From Enterocloster hominis (ex Liu et al. 2021) (lineage in GTDB: Bacteria > Bacillota > Clostridia > Lachnospirales > Lachnospiraceae), in NCBI GenBank assembly GCA_014385265.1, contig JACRTJ010000007.1, forward strand, positions 1-52,077: DNA of 52,077 nucleotides. The letters run 5' to 3'. Below are positions 7,693 to 16,170 of the stretch, one piece after another. The notes under the pieces are model-generated. The model saw only the letters and a list, made by a program, of their open reading frames with translations, was not told where the DNA came from and ran no database searches. The first letter of the stretch is position 1; every line of letters begins with the position of its first letter. Both the position numbers and the translations under genes were made by a program.

Positions 7693-8515
7693 TTCGGTCC
7701 CTCCTTTCCTGTCTGGCAGCCGGCCTCCTGGCGGGATCCGCGGGTCTTCTGGTCATGCTGGCCGGTTTCCCGGCCATGGCTGCCTGCATGGGAAGATTGG
7801 TGGAGTCCTTCACCAGGCGGCGGATCTCCGCCACCTCTGCCTCCGTCAGCTCCCGGTACTGGCCCCGTTCCAGTCCGCCCAGGGTGATGTTCATGATCCG
7901 CACCCGCTTTAAGTGCTTTACATGGAAATCCAGGGCCCGGCACATACGGCGGATCTGCCGGTTTAGGCCCTGGGTCAGTATGATATGGAAGGTATAGGGG
8001 CCGGTCTTCCAGGCCTTGCAGGGCTTTGTCTTTACGGCCAGGTCTTCGATCCATACGCCTTCGCGCATTTTCTGGAGAAATTCCTCTGTCACCGGATGGT
8101 TGACAGCTACGGCATACTCTTTTTCATGGTTATTCCCGCCCCGGAGGATCTTATTCACAATGTCCCCCTGGTTTGTCATTAAGAGGAGTCCTTCGGAGTC
8201 CTTGTCCAGACGGCCCACCGGGTAGATCCGCTGGGGATAATTTAAAAATTCCACGATATTTTCAGCCTGGTCCTTGTCAGAGGTGGTACACACGATCCCC
8301 CTGGGCTTGTTGACCGCCAGGAATACAGGCTTGTCCTTTCCGCCTACGGTCTTTCCGTCACAGACCACAGTCTGGCCGGGAGCTACCTTCATGCCCATGG
8401 ACGCAGTCTGGCCGTCCACCAGCACCTTTCCGGCTTCAATGAGACGGTCTGCCTCCCGCCGGGAGCAGACTCCGGCGTCACTGAGATATTTATTAAGACG
8501 AATGGCTTCCTCCAT
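7685..8515 (-). CDS. 23S rRNA pseudouridine synthase, RluF-like
   Basis: A 276-residue enzyme with an N-terminal S4 RNA-binding domain (RLNKYLSDAGVCSRREADRLI) and an RsuA/RluB/E/F catalytic domain. The catalytic Asp lies in PVGRLDKDSEGLLLM. The segment DIVNKILRGGNNHEKEY matches the RluF subgroup, which in E. coli modifies 23S rRNA U2604. The start at 8515 has AGGAGG seven bases upstream and places the S4 domain at the N-terminus; a longer open frame upstream has no family sequence. The C-terminus is a basic, Arg/Ala/Pro-rich tail. It overlaps ligA by 8 bases. Confidence 0.9.
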   Translation of the reverse strand: MEEAIRLNKYLSDAGVCSRREADRLIEAGKVLVDGQTASMGMKVAPGQTVVCDGKTVGGKDKPVFLAVNKPRGIVCTTSDKDQAENIVEFLNYPQRIYPVGRLDKDSEGLLLMTNQGDIVNKILRGGNNHEKEYAVAVNHPVTEEFLQKMREGVWIEDLAVKTKPCKAWKTGPYTFHIILTQGLNRQIRRMCRALDFHVKHLKRVRIMNITLGGLERGQYRELTEAEVAEIRRLVKDSTNLPMQAAMAGKPASMTRRPADPARRPAARQERRDRNG

Positions 8516-8579
8516 TGATGATCCTCCTTTTTCTGATTCATAAGTGCTGTATCCTGCTGTGATCCCATGGCCTGGGATG

Positions 8580-8639
8580 GAAAACGCCCCGCCGCCTGGG
8601 ACGGGCCTGCCGGACCCGCCGTTTCCGGCGCAGGGCGTG
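8580..8639 (-). terminator. Possible terminator or attenuator between queA and the rluF-like gene
   Basis: Read on the minus strand, a GC-rich hairpin with outer arms CGCCC and GGGCG is followed by TTTT. The inner part is imperfect, so read-through into rluF-ligA-metA is likely. Confidence 0.5.
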
Positions 8640-8645
8640 AAAGGC

Positions 8646-9683
8646 TTAGACAGGATCATTGGTAATGAACATGGCGTCGCCAAAGCTGAAGAAACGATAC
8701 CGCTCTTTTATGGCTTCCTGGTATGCGTTTAAGATGTGCTCCCGTCCGGCCAGGGCGGAGACCAGCATCACCAGGGTCGATTCCGGAAGGTGGAAATTGG
8801 TGATCAGGCAGTCCAGGATCTTAAAACGGTATCCCGGGTAGATGAAGATATCGGTCCAGCCGCTTCCGGCCTTTAAGATCCCGTCCTCACCGGTGGCAGA
8901 CTCCAGGGTACGGCAGCTGGTGGTGCCCACACAGATCACGCGGCCGCCGTTTTTCTTCGTGTCGTTGATCTTTTTTGCCTCTTCCTCCTCTACCACATAA
9001 AACTCCGAATGCATGTGGTGCTCCTCGATGGTGTCCACCTTTACGGGCCGGAAGGTTCCCAGACCCACATGGAGGGTCACATGGGCAATGGTGACGCCCA
9101 TATCCTGGATCTCCTGAAGGAGCTCCTGGGTAAAGTGGAGACCGGCAGTGGGAGCGGCTGCAGAGCCGTCGTGCTTTGCATAGACCGTCTGATAGCGGCT
9201 TTTATCCTTTAACTGGTGGGTGATGTAGGGCGGCAGGGGCATCTGTCCCAGCTGGTCCAGGATCTCCTCAAAGATCCCGTCGTATTCAAACTGGATCAGG
9301 CGGTTGCCCTCGTCCACAATGCCCACGACCGTTCCCTTTAAAAGGCCGTCTCCGAAGGAGACCTCTGCGCCCTCCTTCATCTTTTTCCCCGGCTTTACCA
9401 GCGTCTCCCAGACATTGTCGCTTTTTCTCTTTAATAGCAGGACCTCGATCTTTGCGTCGGTTCCCACCTTATGGCCGATGAGACGGGCCGGGATCACCTT
9501 TGTGTCATTGATGACAAGACAGTCTCCCTTTTTTAAATACTGCCTGATATCCCGGAAATGCCGGTGGCTGATATTTCCCGTTTCCTTATTTAATACAAGG
9601 AGCCTGGATGCAGCCCGGTCCTCTAAAGGATCCTGGGCGATCAGCTCCTGGGGTAATTCAAAATTGAAATCTGTTACATTCAT
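8646..9683 (-). CDS. queA: tRNA preQ1(34) S-adenosylmethionine ribosyltransferase-isomerase (QueA)
   Basis: A 345-residue enzyme of queuosine synthesis that transfers and rearranges the ribosyl part of S-adenosylmethionine onto preQ1 at tRNA position 34. Family sequence starts [17 protein letters not shown] and includes [43 protein letters not shown] and the C-terminal [17 protein letters not shown]. The start at 9683 has GGAGAAGGTG upstream; the open frame extends further upstream but without family sequence. First gene of the minus-strand unit, with its own promoter at 9721-9749. The product acts in the cytoplasm. Confidence 0.97.
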   Translation of the reverse strand: MNVTDFNFELPQELIAQDPLEDRAASRLLVLNKETGNISHRHFRDIRQYLKKGDCLVINDTKVIPARLIGHKVGTDAKIEVLLLKRKSDNVWETLVKPGKKMKEGAEVSFGDGLLKGTVVGIVDEGNRLIQFEYDGIFEEILDQLGQMPLPPYITHQLKDKSRYQTVYAKHDGSAAAPTAGLHFTQELLQEIQDMGVTIAHVTLHVGLGTFRPVKVDTIEEHHMHSEFYVVEEEEAKKINDTKKNGGRVICVGTTSCRTLESATGEDGILKAGSGWTDIFIYPGYRFKILDCLITNFHLPESTLVMLVSALAGREHILNAYQEAIKERYRFFSFGDAMFITNDPV

Positions 9684-9720
9684 GGTATGCACCTTCTCCC
9701 GTAAAAAATCGCTCTGCCTC

Positions 9721-9749
9721 ATTGTACCAGAATGAAAAACGAAAAGCAA
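9721..9749 (-). promoter_or_regulatory. Promoter of queA
   Basis: On the minus strand, -35 TTGCTT (9744-9749) and -10 TACAAT (9721-9726) with a 17-base spacer, about 38 bases upstream of the queA start. Confidence 0.7.
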
Positions 9750-9782
9750 GAAAAGGAAAGAAAACTTATGCGGCTGCCGGAT

Positions 9783-9811
9783 TTGACAAAACCCGCTTCA
9801 TGGCGTATGAT
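9783..9811 (+). promoter_or_regulatory. Promoter of nudC
   Basis: -35 TTGACA (9783-9788) and -10 TATGAT (9806-9811) with a 17-base spacer, divergent from the queA promoter. Confidence 0.75.
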
Positions 9812-9873
9812 ATTTTTTAGTATGGGCGTATGCCCTCTGGGCTTGTACAACGATGAAAAAAGGAGAGGCTGCT

Positions 9874-10758
9874 ATGATCCAGGATATTGGAGAACACAGG
9901 TTTGACCTGTCCTTCCGCCAGCCGGAGGCCAGGGACGAAGATTACGTATTATATATGAAGAGCAATAAAACGCTCTTAAGAAAAGCAGAGGATGGAAATT
10001 ATGAGATCCCCAGATTTTCAGATTTCCCCATGGAAAAGGTGCGGCTGAAAATGAAGGCGTATTATCTGTTTGCCATCGACGGAACGGGGTATTATTATGT
10101 GCGGGAAATGCTCCAGGGAGAAGAGGACGGGTATGAATTCTGTCCTACCCCGGTGTTCCGGAAAATGACGCCCATGTACCAGGCCTTTGCCGGGATCACA
10201 GCCACCCAGCTCCACCGGTGGAAGGAGAGCCGGAGGTTCTGCGGCCGCTGCGGCCATGAGACCGAGGACAGTAAAACGGAGCGGGCGGTGGTCTGCCCCT
10301 TCTGCGGCCAGACGGAATACCCCAAGATCTGCCCGGCTGTGATCGTGGCCATTACAGACGGAGACAGGATCATCCTGTCCAGATACCGGGTCAGCAATAA
10401 CCCGTACCGGGGCTATGCGCTGATCGCCGGTTTTGTGGAGATCGGAGAGACCTTTGAGGATACAGTGCGCCGGGAGGTCATGGAAGAAGTGGGGCTGAAG
10501 GTAAAAAATATCCGTTACTATAAGAGCCAGCCCTGGGCTTTTTCCGATACGGAGATGATCGGATTTTTCGCAGAGCTGGACGGAGACGATACCATCCGTC
10601 TCCAGGAGGACGAGCTTTCGGAGGCAGGATGGTACCACAGAGACCAGGTGCCGGACGAGACCATGTTAAACAGCATCGGAAGCGAACTGAAGATGGTCTT
10701 TAAGTACGGCAGCATGGAAAAATTTTATGAAGCCACCGGTATCAGGCCTGGGGAGTAG
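9874..10758 (+). CDS. nudC: NAD+ diphosphatase (NudC, Nudix hydrolase)
   Basis: A 294-residue Nudix enzyme that splits NAD(H) to NMN(H) and AMP, and in the known family also removes NAD caps from RNA. The zinc site uses Cys123, Cys126, Cys141 and Cys144. The Nudix box is residues 186-208 (GFVEIGETFEDTV then RREVMEEVGL). The NudC motif SQPWxF is present as SQPWAFSD at 218. The start at 9874 has AAAGGAG nine bases upstream; an ATG at 9853 has no site. Its last 17 bases overlap the end of the convergent LysR gene. Confidence 0.93.
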   Translation: MIQDIGEHRFDLSFRQPEARDEDYVLYMKSNKTLLRKAEDGNYEIPRFSDFPMEKVRLKMKAYYLFAIDGTGYYYVREMLQGEEDGYEFCPTPVFRKMTPMYQAFAGITATQLHRWKESRRFCGRCGHETEDSKTERAVVCPFCGQTEYPKICPAVIVAITDGDRIILSRYRVSNNPYRGYALIAGFVEIGETFEDTVRREVMEEVGLKVKNIRYYKSQPWAFSDTEMIGFFAELDGDDTIRLQEDELSEAGWYHRDQVPDETMLNSIGSELKMVFKYGSMEKFYEATGIRPGE

Positions 10759-11635
10759 AGCAGAAGGCCAGAAACTCTCTTAAGGTCTGGGACTGGTCCT
10801 GGGGCGGGCAGGCAAAGCCGATGACCCGCCTTGGGATCGGCGCATCCAGCGGGACCTCCATGAGGGTCCCGTTTTTCAGATCGTCGGAGACAAAATCCAG
10901 GATCACGCAGGCGATGCCCAGACCGATGCGGGCGAATTCGATCAGGAGGGCCATGTCGGTCACCTCCAGAAGCTGGTTTACCTCGATGTCCCGGTCAGAC
11001 AGGTAGGTATCCAGGTGCTTCCTGCTCATGTTGCTGCGGTCCAGGAGCATGATATTTCCCGTTTTGAAGATATCCGGGGCCGGTCCCTCCCGCAGGGTCA
11101 GGTTTTCCATATAGGCGGGGGTACAGACGAAGCCGTCGTGGATCTCCATGACAGGAGTGAAATTCAATCCTCTTCTGGCCCTGGGCTCTGCCACCAGTCC
11201 GATGTCGATCTTCCGGGCCTCCAGCATCTCCAGGGTATGGGCGGTGGACTGGCTTTCGATGGTGATGTTCACATGGGGATATTTTTCCACAAAGCTCTTT
11301 AAATAAGGTAAGAGAACGTATTTGCACAGGGTATTGCTGACGCCGATCTTTAACTGGCCGATGTGGAAATCATGGATCCGCTTTAATTCCTTTTCCCCAC
11401 GGCTTAAGGAATCAAAGGCAGCGGCCACATGCTGGAAGAGCACGTTTCCCTCGGGGGTGAGCTGGACGCCCCGGGAATTTCTGAGAAAAAGCCGGGTCCC
11501 CAGGCTTTCCTCCAGCTTTCCAATGGCCTTGCTGATGGCCGGCTGGCTGATATACAGTTCTTTTGCAGCCCGGGAGATATTGCCGCACCGGGCCACTTCA
11601 TAAAATATACGGTATTGAGACAGATGCTGCTCCAT
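10742..11635 (-). CDS. LysR-family transcriptional regulator, divergent from leuCD
   Basis: A 297-residue LysR protein. The winged helix-turn-helix spans residues 5-60 (ARCGNISRAAKELYISQPAIS then KAIGKLEESLG), followed by an effector domain with two alpha/beta lobes (KIGVSNTLCKYVLLPYL at about 97). It is transcribed away from leuC, with a 107-base AT-rich region between, the usual setting for a LysR protein controlling its neighbour. The effector is unknown; a leucine-pathway intermediate is a reasonable guess. It ends inside the 3' end of nudC. Confidence 0.9.
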   Translation of the reverse strand: MEQHLSQYRIFYEVARCGNISRAAKELYISQPAISKAIGKLEESLGTRLFLRNSRGVQLTPEGNVLFQHVAAAFDSLSRGEKELKRIHDFHIGQLKIGVSNTLCKYVLLPYLKSFVEKYPHVNITIESQSTAHTLEMLEARKIDIGLVAEPRARRGLNFTPVMEIHDGFVCTPAYMENLTLREGPAPDIFKTGNIMLLDRSNMSRKHLDTYLSDRDIEVNQLLEVTDMALLIEFARIGLGIACVILDFVSDDLKNGTLMEVPLDAPIPRRVIGFACPPQDQSQTLREFLAFCSTPQA

Positions 11636-11656
11636 ATTTATAACTCCATTTCATAT

Positions 11657-11685
11657 TTAACATTCATATTATGTATTTCTATTAT
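11657..11685 (+). promoter_or_regulatory. Putative leuCD promoter in the lysR-leuC intergenic region
   Basis: -35 TTAACA (11657-11662) and -10 TATTAT (11680-11685) with a 17-base spacer. TTCATATT occurs twice near the -35 box (11650-11657 and 11663-11670), a possible LysR contact. Confidence 0.5.
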
Positions 11686-11742
11686 AGTGAATCCCATGCT
11701 AAAATGTCAACAGGCAGTTCCAAACGAGAGGAGAGATTCCAG

Positions 11743-13008
11743 ATGGGAATGACAATGACGCAAAAAATCCTGGCCGCCCATGCGGGGCTTCCAGAGGTAA
11801 AGGCAGGCCAGCTGATCGAGGCAGGGCTGGATCTGGTGCTGGGAAATGATATCACATCTCCCGTGGCCATCAATGAAATGAAGAAAATGAAGGACCAGAC
11901 TGTTTTTGATAAGGAAAAGATCGCCCTGGTCATGGATCATTTTATCCCCAATAAAGATATAAAATCGGCAGAAAACTGCAAATGCTGCCGGGATTTTGCC
12001 AATGTTCACGGGATCACCAACTATTTTGACGTGGGAGACATGGGCATCGAGCATGCACTCCTGCCGGAAAAGGGACTGGTGACTGCCGGGGATGCGGTGA
12101 TCGGCGCCGATTCCCATACGTGTACCTATGGAGCCCTGGGAGCCTTCTCCACCGGAGTGGGGAGTACTGACATGGCGGCTGGCATGGTCACGGGAAAGGC
12201 CTGGTTTAAAGTGCCGTCTGCCTTAAAATTCGTCCTTACGGGAAAGCCCTCCAAATGGGTCAGCGGAAAAGACGTGATCCTCCATATCATCGGTATGATC
12301 GGAGTGGACGGCGCTCTTTATAAATCCATGGAGTTCACCGGGGACGGCGTGAAGCATCTGACCATGGACGACCGGCTCACCATCTGCAACATGGCCATCG
12401 AGGCAGGAGGAAAGAACGGGATCTTCCCGGTGGATGAGACGACGGTCCAGTATATCAAAGAACACGGAGACCGGCCGTATACTGTATACGAGGCCGATGA
12501 GGACGCGGTTTATGACGCGGTGTATACCATCGACCTGGCTGCATTAAAGCCCACTGTGGCCTTCCCCCATCTTCCGGAGAACACAAAGGAAATGGGAAAC
12601 TTTGAAGAGGTGAAGATCGACCAGGTGGTCATCGGCTCCTGTACCAACGGCCGGATCCAGGATATCCGTCAGGCGGCAGAGATCTTAAAGGGGCGGAAGG
12701 TGGCAAAAAATGTCCGCTGCATCGTGATCCCGGCCACCCAGTCCATTTACCTCCAGGCCATGCGGGAAGGTCTTTTAGAGATCTTTATCGAAGCCGGCGC
12801 TGTGGTGAGCACTCCCACCTGCGGCCCCTGTCTGGGCGGCTATATGGGCGTTCTGGCAGCGGGAGAGCGGTGTGTTTCCACCACCAACCGGAACTTTGTG
12901 GGACGTATGGGCCATGTGGAGTCGGAGGTGTACCTGGCAGGTCCCGCAGTGGCGGCGGCCAGCGCGGTAACTGGAAGGATCTCTGCCCCGTGGGAGCTTG
13001 GTTTATAG
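11743..13008 (+). CDS. leuC: 3-isopropylmalate dehydratase large subunit (archaeal-type LeuC)
   Basis: A 421-residue aconitase-superfamily protein of the shorter LeuC type 2 group. 4Fe-4S cluster Cys residues are in IGSCTNGR and in TCGPCLGG; substrate motifs [15 protein letters not shown] and [10 protein letters not shown] are present. With LeuD it isomerises 2- to 3-isopropylmalate in leucine synthesis. The start at 11743 has AGAGGAGAG upstream; the frame stays open to 11671 but without family sequence. leuA and leuB are not in the window. Related homoaconitases and dimethylmalate dehydratases share this fold, so the substrate is a family-based call. Confidence 0.93.
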   Translation: MGMTMTQKILAAHAGLPEVKAGQLIEAGLDLVLGNDITSPVAINEMKKMKDQTVFDKEKIALVMDHFIPNKDIKSAENCKCCRDFANVHGITNYFDVGDMGIEHALLPEKGLVTAGDAVIGADSHTCTYGALGAFSTGVGSTDMAAGMVTGKAWFKVPSALKFVLTGKPSKWVSGKDVILHIIGMIGVDGALYKSMEFTGDGVKHLTMDDRLTICNMAIEAGGKNGIFPVDETTVQYIKEHGDRPYTVYEADEDAVYDAVYTIDLAALKPTVAFPHLPENTKEMGNFEEVKIDQVVIGSCTNGRIQDIRQAAEILKGRKVAKNVRCIVIPATQSIYLQAMREGLLEIFIEAGAVVSTPTCGPCLGGYMGVLAAGERCVSTTNRNFVGRMGHVESEVYLAGPAVAAASAVTGRISAPWELGL

Positions 13009-13020
13009 GAGGGATGCAGC

Positions 13021-13512
13021 ATGCAGGCAGAAGGAAGAGTATTTAAATATGGAGACAACGTGGATACGGATGTGATCATCCCGGCCCGGTATTTAAACGC
13101 CACCACCGGAGAGGAGCTGGCGAAGCATTGCATGGAGGACATCGATAAGGAGTTTATCCATAAGGTACAGCCTGGGGACATCATCGTGGCGGAGAAAAAT
13201 TTCGGCTGCGGCTCCTCCAGGGAGCACGCGCCGTTAGCCATCAAGTGCGCCGGCGTCAGCTGTGTCATTGCCGAGACCTTTGCCAGGATCTTTTACCGCA
13301 ATGCCATCAATATCGGCCTTCCCATCATCGAGTGTCCGGAAGCCGCTGCGGCCATCCGGGACGGCGACCAGGTGGAGGTGGATTTTGACCGCGGGATCAT
13401 CCACAACAGGACGAAGGATGAGTCCTACGAGGGACAGGCGTTCCCTCCGTTCATGCAGAAGATCATTGCCGCCGGAGGCCTTGTGAATTATATCAACGCC
13501 GGAGCGGAATAG
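13021..13512 (+). CDS. leuD: 3-isopropylmalate dehydratase small subunit (LeuD)
   Basis: A 163-residue swivel-domain subunit. Typical motifs are [19 protein letters not shown] near the N-terminus and [18 protein letters not shown] around residue 60, then [19 protein letters not shown]. The specificity loop reads [13 protein letters not shown], as in other clostridial LeuD proteins. AGGAGGG lies before the start, 12 bases after leuC. Works only in complex with LeuC in the cytoplasm. Confidence 0.93.
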   Translation: MQAEGRVFKYGDNVDTDVIIPARYLNATTGEELAKHCMEDIDKEFIHKVQPGDIIVAEKNFGCGSSREHAPLAIKCAGVSCVIAETFARIFYRNAINIGLPIIECPEAAAAIRDGDQVEVDFDRGIIHNRTKDESYEGQAFPPFMQKIIAAGGLVNYINAGAE

Positions 13513-13519
13513 GAATATA

Positions 13520-13580
13520 AAAAGACAGAAAAAGGCCGGACGGCCCGCCGCAGGAGAGATCCCGCAGCGGGCCGTCCGGC
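13520..13580 (-). terminator. Strong terminator hairpin for the D-glutamate cyclase-like gene
   Basis: A perfect 14-base stem pairs GCCGGACGGCCCGC (13534-13547) with GCGGGCCGTCCGGC (13567-13580). On the minus strand it is followed by CTTTTTCTGTCTTTTT; on the plus strand there is no T tract, so it mainly serves the minus-strand gene but may also slow leuD transcripts. Confidence 0.85.
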
Positions 13581-13583
13581 ACG

Positions 13584-14516
13584 TTACGCCTGCACCGGGC
13601 GGGCGCTTACGGAGCTGAAAAATACAGATGCCTGGCTGTTTTCTTCCATCTGGGCCGTAAGGGCCTGGGAGACGGAGCGGAGCACTGAAAGATGGACGGC
13701 CAGGGATAAGTGATCCACGGTCTCCGTGTGTTCCTTTGTGCACCCGTCCACGCCGCCGGCCTCCACCACCCGGTGGAGCAGCTCGGCCTCCTGGGATTCG
13801 GTGGGAAGGAGATACAGGCCGGCCTGCAGGGAAAGAAGGGCCGCGATCCCCCAGCTCCACCAGTTGGATACGCCGCTGGCCAGGGTGATATCTGCCGCCT
13901 CGCTGGCACAGATCAGCTTTCCGCAGGGAACATGGGCCTCGATCTCATGGCGGTAGGTGCCCATGCCCATTTCATTGCCGCCGTCACCGATGGAGATGGT
14001 CTCTGCCCCGAAGGCGCGGGCTTCGGACAGGAACAGGGCAGAGTCGGTGATCATGTCGTCGATGGTCTCGCCGCGCATGTTGTGGTAGTGACCGTCCAGA
14101 GCCTTTCCAGGCCGCTCCAGGCTGATAAAATGGGTGGGACGGAAGAAGCGGATGCAGTCTCTTATGAAGTCCCCGGATGCGTCCTCAGGGATCATGGAAA
14201 GGGCCGCCTTGGGAGCCCGGTAGGAGAGGGCTTCCTCCAGGAGATGGTAGGAGGCCCGGTCTGTGACCACCAGGACCTGGGCTCCGGCCTGGGTAAAGGC
14301 AAAGGCCAGGTTGGCGGTGCCGGAGGGGCCGTCGGTCTCTCCGATACAGCCGCCGTCCTCCATGCGGACGGGAAAGCCCGTTAAAAGGATGACACGGGCG
14401 GCATGTCTTAAGGATTCGGCTGCTTTTTTGATGGGATTTTCCGGAAGGGACGCAAGAAGGCCCCGGCCTCCCATGTCCTGCTTCATGATCGCATCCAGCT
14501 GGTGATAGAAATTCAT
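13584..14516 (-). CDS. D-glutamate cyclase-like protein (DUF4392)
   Basis: A 310-residue cytoplasmic protein of the DUF4392 / D-glutamate cyclase C-terminal family. Key motifs are TGFPV near residue 50, ETDGPSGTANLAFA, SLERPGKA followed by GHYHNMRG, and ISIGDGGNEMGMG. Characterised relatives convert D-glutamate to 5-oxo-D-proline. The start at 14516 has GGAGG eight bases upstream; ATG 14531 and 14606 are in frame but poorly supported. Its own promoter faces a divergent DUF3870 gene. Function is by family; the substrate is not shown by the sequence. Confidence 0.82.
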   Translation of the reverse strand: MNFYHQLDAIMKQDMGGRGLLASLPENPIKKAAESLRHAARVILLTGFPVRMEDGGCIGETDGPSGTANLAFAFTQAGAQVLVVTDRASYHLLEEALSYRAPKAALSMIPEDASGDFIRDCIRFFRPTHFISLERPGKALDGHYHNMRGETIDDMITDSALFLSEARAFGAETISIGDGGNEMGMGTYRHEIEAHVPCGKLICASEAADITLASGVSNWWSWGIAALLSLQAGLYLLPTESQEAELLHRVVEAGGVDGCTKEHTETVDHLSLAVHLSVLRSVSQALTAQMEENSQASVFFSSVSARPVQA

Positions 14517-14677
14517 TTTTTGATCCTCCATGGAAAATTCGCGGATACGCAGGATCCGGCCCTTAAGGGCAATAAAAAAAGACCCACGTATCCCGTTGAG
14601 ATTCATGGCTCTTACTTAAGGAGGGAGCATCCGGGCAGGAGTCCCTTTAAATAAAAGAATCGTTATCTGTTAAGACC

Positions 14678-14706
14678 ATCTTAGCCTATAACGGGGGAAA
14701 AGTCAA
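14678..14706 (-). promoter_or_regulatory. Promoter of the D-glutamate cyclase-like gene
   Basis: On the minus strand, TTGACT (14701-14706) and TAAGAT (14678-14683) with a 17-base spacer. The transcript would have a leader of about 150 bases, which contains a run of seven T after GGGTC; I see no known riboswitch in it. Confidence 0.7.
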
Positions 14707-14717
14707 GGCTTCCGGGA

Positions 14718-14747
14718 TTTACAAAGGCAGCAGGTTTATAGTAAAAT
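14718..14747 (+). promoter_or_regulatory. Putative promoter of the DUF3870 gene
   Basis: TTTACA (14718-14723) and TAAAAT (14742-14747) with an 18-base spacer, divergent from the preceding promoter. Confidence 0.5.
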
Positions 14748-14816
14748 GAGGAGGGGAATACGGCTCCGGGAAACGGATGGAGCCGGAAGAAAACGGAAAA
14801 AAGGGGGAGCAGAACG

Positions 14817-15155
14817 GTGTATGCAGAAAATACGGTCCTGGTGGTAGGCCAGGCCAAGCCCAGCCGGGAGGACGCCATTTATAATCTTCATGGGGAATTT
14901 TACATCAGCCTGGTGGTGGAAAGGGACACGGGAAGGATCCTGGACGTGGACTGCAATACGATCCTTTCAGTCACAAAGAACTTTGTGGCGTCCATGTTCG
15001 TGGGGAAAAACCTGAGGACTGATACAGAAGTTTTGGAGAGGGAGATAAAGGAACGGTACTTTGCCCTGACCCAGAAGCCTCTGATCGCCTGTATGAAGGA
15101 TGCCCATAACCGGTACATGATGGCCTGCCAGGGGCCGCGTCAGGGCGGCCGGTGA
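14817..15155 (+). CDS. DUF3870 domain protein
   Basis: A 112-residue protein matching DUF3870: VLVVGQAKPSREDAIYN, FYISLVVERDTGRILDVDCN, VTKNFVASMFVGKNL, then a C-terminal helix EIKERYFALTQKPLIACMKDA, with key residues RYF and QK. Members are small cytoplasmic proteins of unknown function, often next to amino-acid or hydantoin metabolism genes. It begins with GTG, with GGGGGAG seven bases upstream. It is divergent from the D-glutamate cyclase-like gene and followed by the repeat-flanked toxin-antitoxin unit. Confidence 0.8.
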   Translation: MYAENTVLVVGQAKPSREDAIYNLHGEFYISLVVERDTGRILDVDCNTILSVTKNFVASMFVGKNLRTDTEVLEREIKERYFALTQKPLIACMKDAHNRYMMACQGPRQGGR

Positions 15156-15220
15156 GCCGGGATGGATCAGACTGGCCTTCTCCCTGGCGGGAAAGACCAC
15201 CGGAGAGTTTTCTGGCCGCC

Positions 15221-15257
15221 GGTCCAGGGCCGGGGCATCCGGCTTTTACGGCCAGAA
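15221..15257 (+). repeat. Direct repeat, left copy flanking the HEPN-MNT pair
   Basis: Thirty-seven bases starting GGTCCAGGGCCGGGGCATCC and ending ACGGCCAGAA. The copy at 16064-16101 is the same except for one extra T in the central T run. It ends 8 bases before the stop codon of the HEPN gene. Confidence 0.9.
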
Positions 15258-15264
15258 CATCGGA

Positions 15265-15675
15265 TCATAGAGATTCCTTCAGCAGCTCATCTACGGTATT
15301 ACGAAAATCATAAAACAGATCCAGATACCTTCCAATGATGGTCATACAGGCGCTTTTAATGATCGCTCCATCATAATCATGGGCCAGCTCATTCCTGGTC
15401 CGGAGCATTTCCAGCCATGTGTCGTCGCTGATCAGCTTTGCCTGGAATGCTTTTTTCAGCACTTCTTTTGGGGAGCCTGTCACAAAATCTGTGATCTCAT
15501 AGTAGCCTACGATGATATCCTTCATCACCTTCCAGGCCAGATTCATGGCAATGCTGAATTTTGCCGTTGTGCCGCTGAGGACAAAGGAATCGCTCATATC
15601 TCTCTGCCTTGCCTCTGCAAGTGCATCCAGGGAACGTTTAAAGCTTTCATATCTCTTATAAAATCTTTCTTCCAT
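15265..15675 (-). CDS. HEPN-domain toxin of the HI0074 family (nucleotidyltransferase substrate-binding type)
   Basis: A 136-residue all-helical protein of the HI0074/HEPN group. The N-terminus ERFYKRYESFKRSLDALAEA is typical of the family. The HEPN RNase motif RxxxxH is present as RNELAHDYD near residue 92. In type VII toxin-antitoxin pairs the HEPN protein is an RNase toxin that is silenced by AMP or nucleotide addition by its MNT partner. It overlaps the 3' end of the MNT gene by 20 bases, and the pair lies exactly between two direct repeats. Confidence 0.85.
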   Translation of the reverse strand: MEERFYKRYESFKRSLDALAEARQRDMSDSFVLSGTTAKFSIAMNLAWKVMKDIIVGYYEITDFVTGSPKEVLKKAFQAKLISDDTWLEMLRTRNELAHDYDGAIIKSACMTIIGRYLDLFYDFRNTVDELLKESL

Positions 15676-15928
15676 ATTTTCTGATATCCTCCATTAACAG
15701 TTCGTTTGCACAGGTATCCATGTTTACAACATCGATGGAATACAGGGTAGGAATGTCGTCGATCTCATCCCTGCACCGGTCGAAGTCCCTGCATCCGGAG
15801 ATCGCAATGTCGATATCGCTTCGTTCAGCAGCGGTTCCCTTTGCCCTGGAACCGAATAAGACCACCTCTCTGGCCTGGTATCTACGGCCGATCTTCACGA
15901 TTTCCTGTAATATTTCTGCAACCGTCAT
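15656..15928 (-). CDS. Minimal nucleotidyltransferase antitoxin (MNT)
   Basis: A 90-residue minimal nucleotidyltransferase. The catalytic pattern GSxxxxxxxxxxDxD is complete: GSRAKGTAAERSDIDIAI, at about residue 25. ATG 15928 has GAGAGGGGTGG upstream; ATG 15949 is also in frame. The partner is the HEPN protein encoded directly after it, with a 20-base overlap, giving the usual antitoxin-first order. The likely role is to modify and silence the HEPN RNase. Confidence 0.87.
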   Translation of the reverse strand: MTVAEILQEIVKIGRRYQAREVVLFGSRAKGTAAERSDIDIAISGCRDFDRCRDEIDDIPTLYSIDVVNMDTCANELLMEDIRKYGRKIL

Positions 15929-16013
15929 AAGACCACCCCTCTCTTCCACATGGCTTTATATATGCCCGGAGCCATGTCTGGACCTGTCTTTTATGCCCTG
16001 TCTCATGATGGAT

Positions 16014-16043
16014 ATTATACAATATACAGAGCCTTCGATACAA
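16014..16043 (-). promoter_or_regulatory. Putative promoter of the MNT-HEPN operon
   Basis: On the minus strand, TTGTAT (16038-16043) and TATAAT (16014-16019) with an 18-base spacer. It lies inside the region bounded by the direct repeats, so the module carries its own promoter. Confidence 0.6.
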
Positions 16044-16063
16044 TACCTAATAAAAATACGATG

Positions 16064-16101
16064 GGTCCAGGGCCGGGGCATCCGGCTTTTTACGGCCAGA
16101 A
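16064..16101 (+). repeat. Direct repeat, right copy flanking the HEPN-MNT pair
   Basis: Thirty-eight bases, same as 15221-15257 with one extra T. It is followed by ATGCCGGAT, which forms ATCCGGC/GCCGGAT dyad symmetry with the repeat interior; the left copy has ATCGGAT there. Confidence 0.9.
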
Positions 16102-16170
16102 ATGCCGGATTCACGCCCGGAGCGCAGGCGGCATATTCTGATAGAAACAGAAGATGTTCAGAGGTGGTCC

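Noticed and set aside
13710..14384. 224-residue plus-strand frame opposite the D-glutamate cyclase-like gene
   Set aside because: Gly/Val-rich antisense shadow; the minus-strand gene has clear motifs, promoter and terminator.
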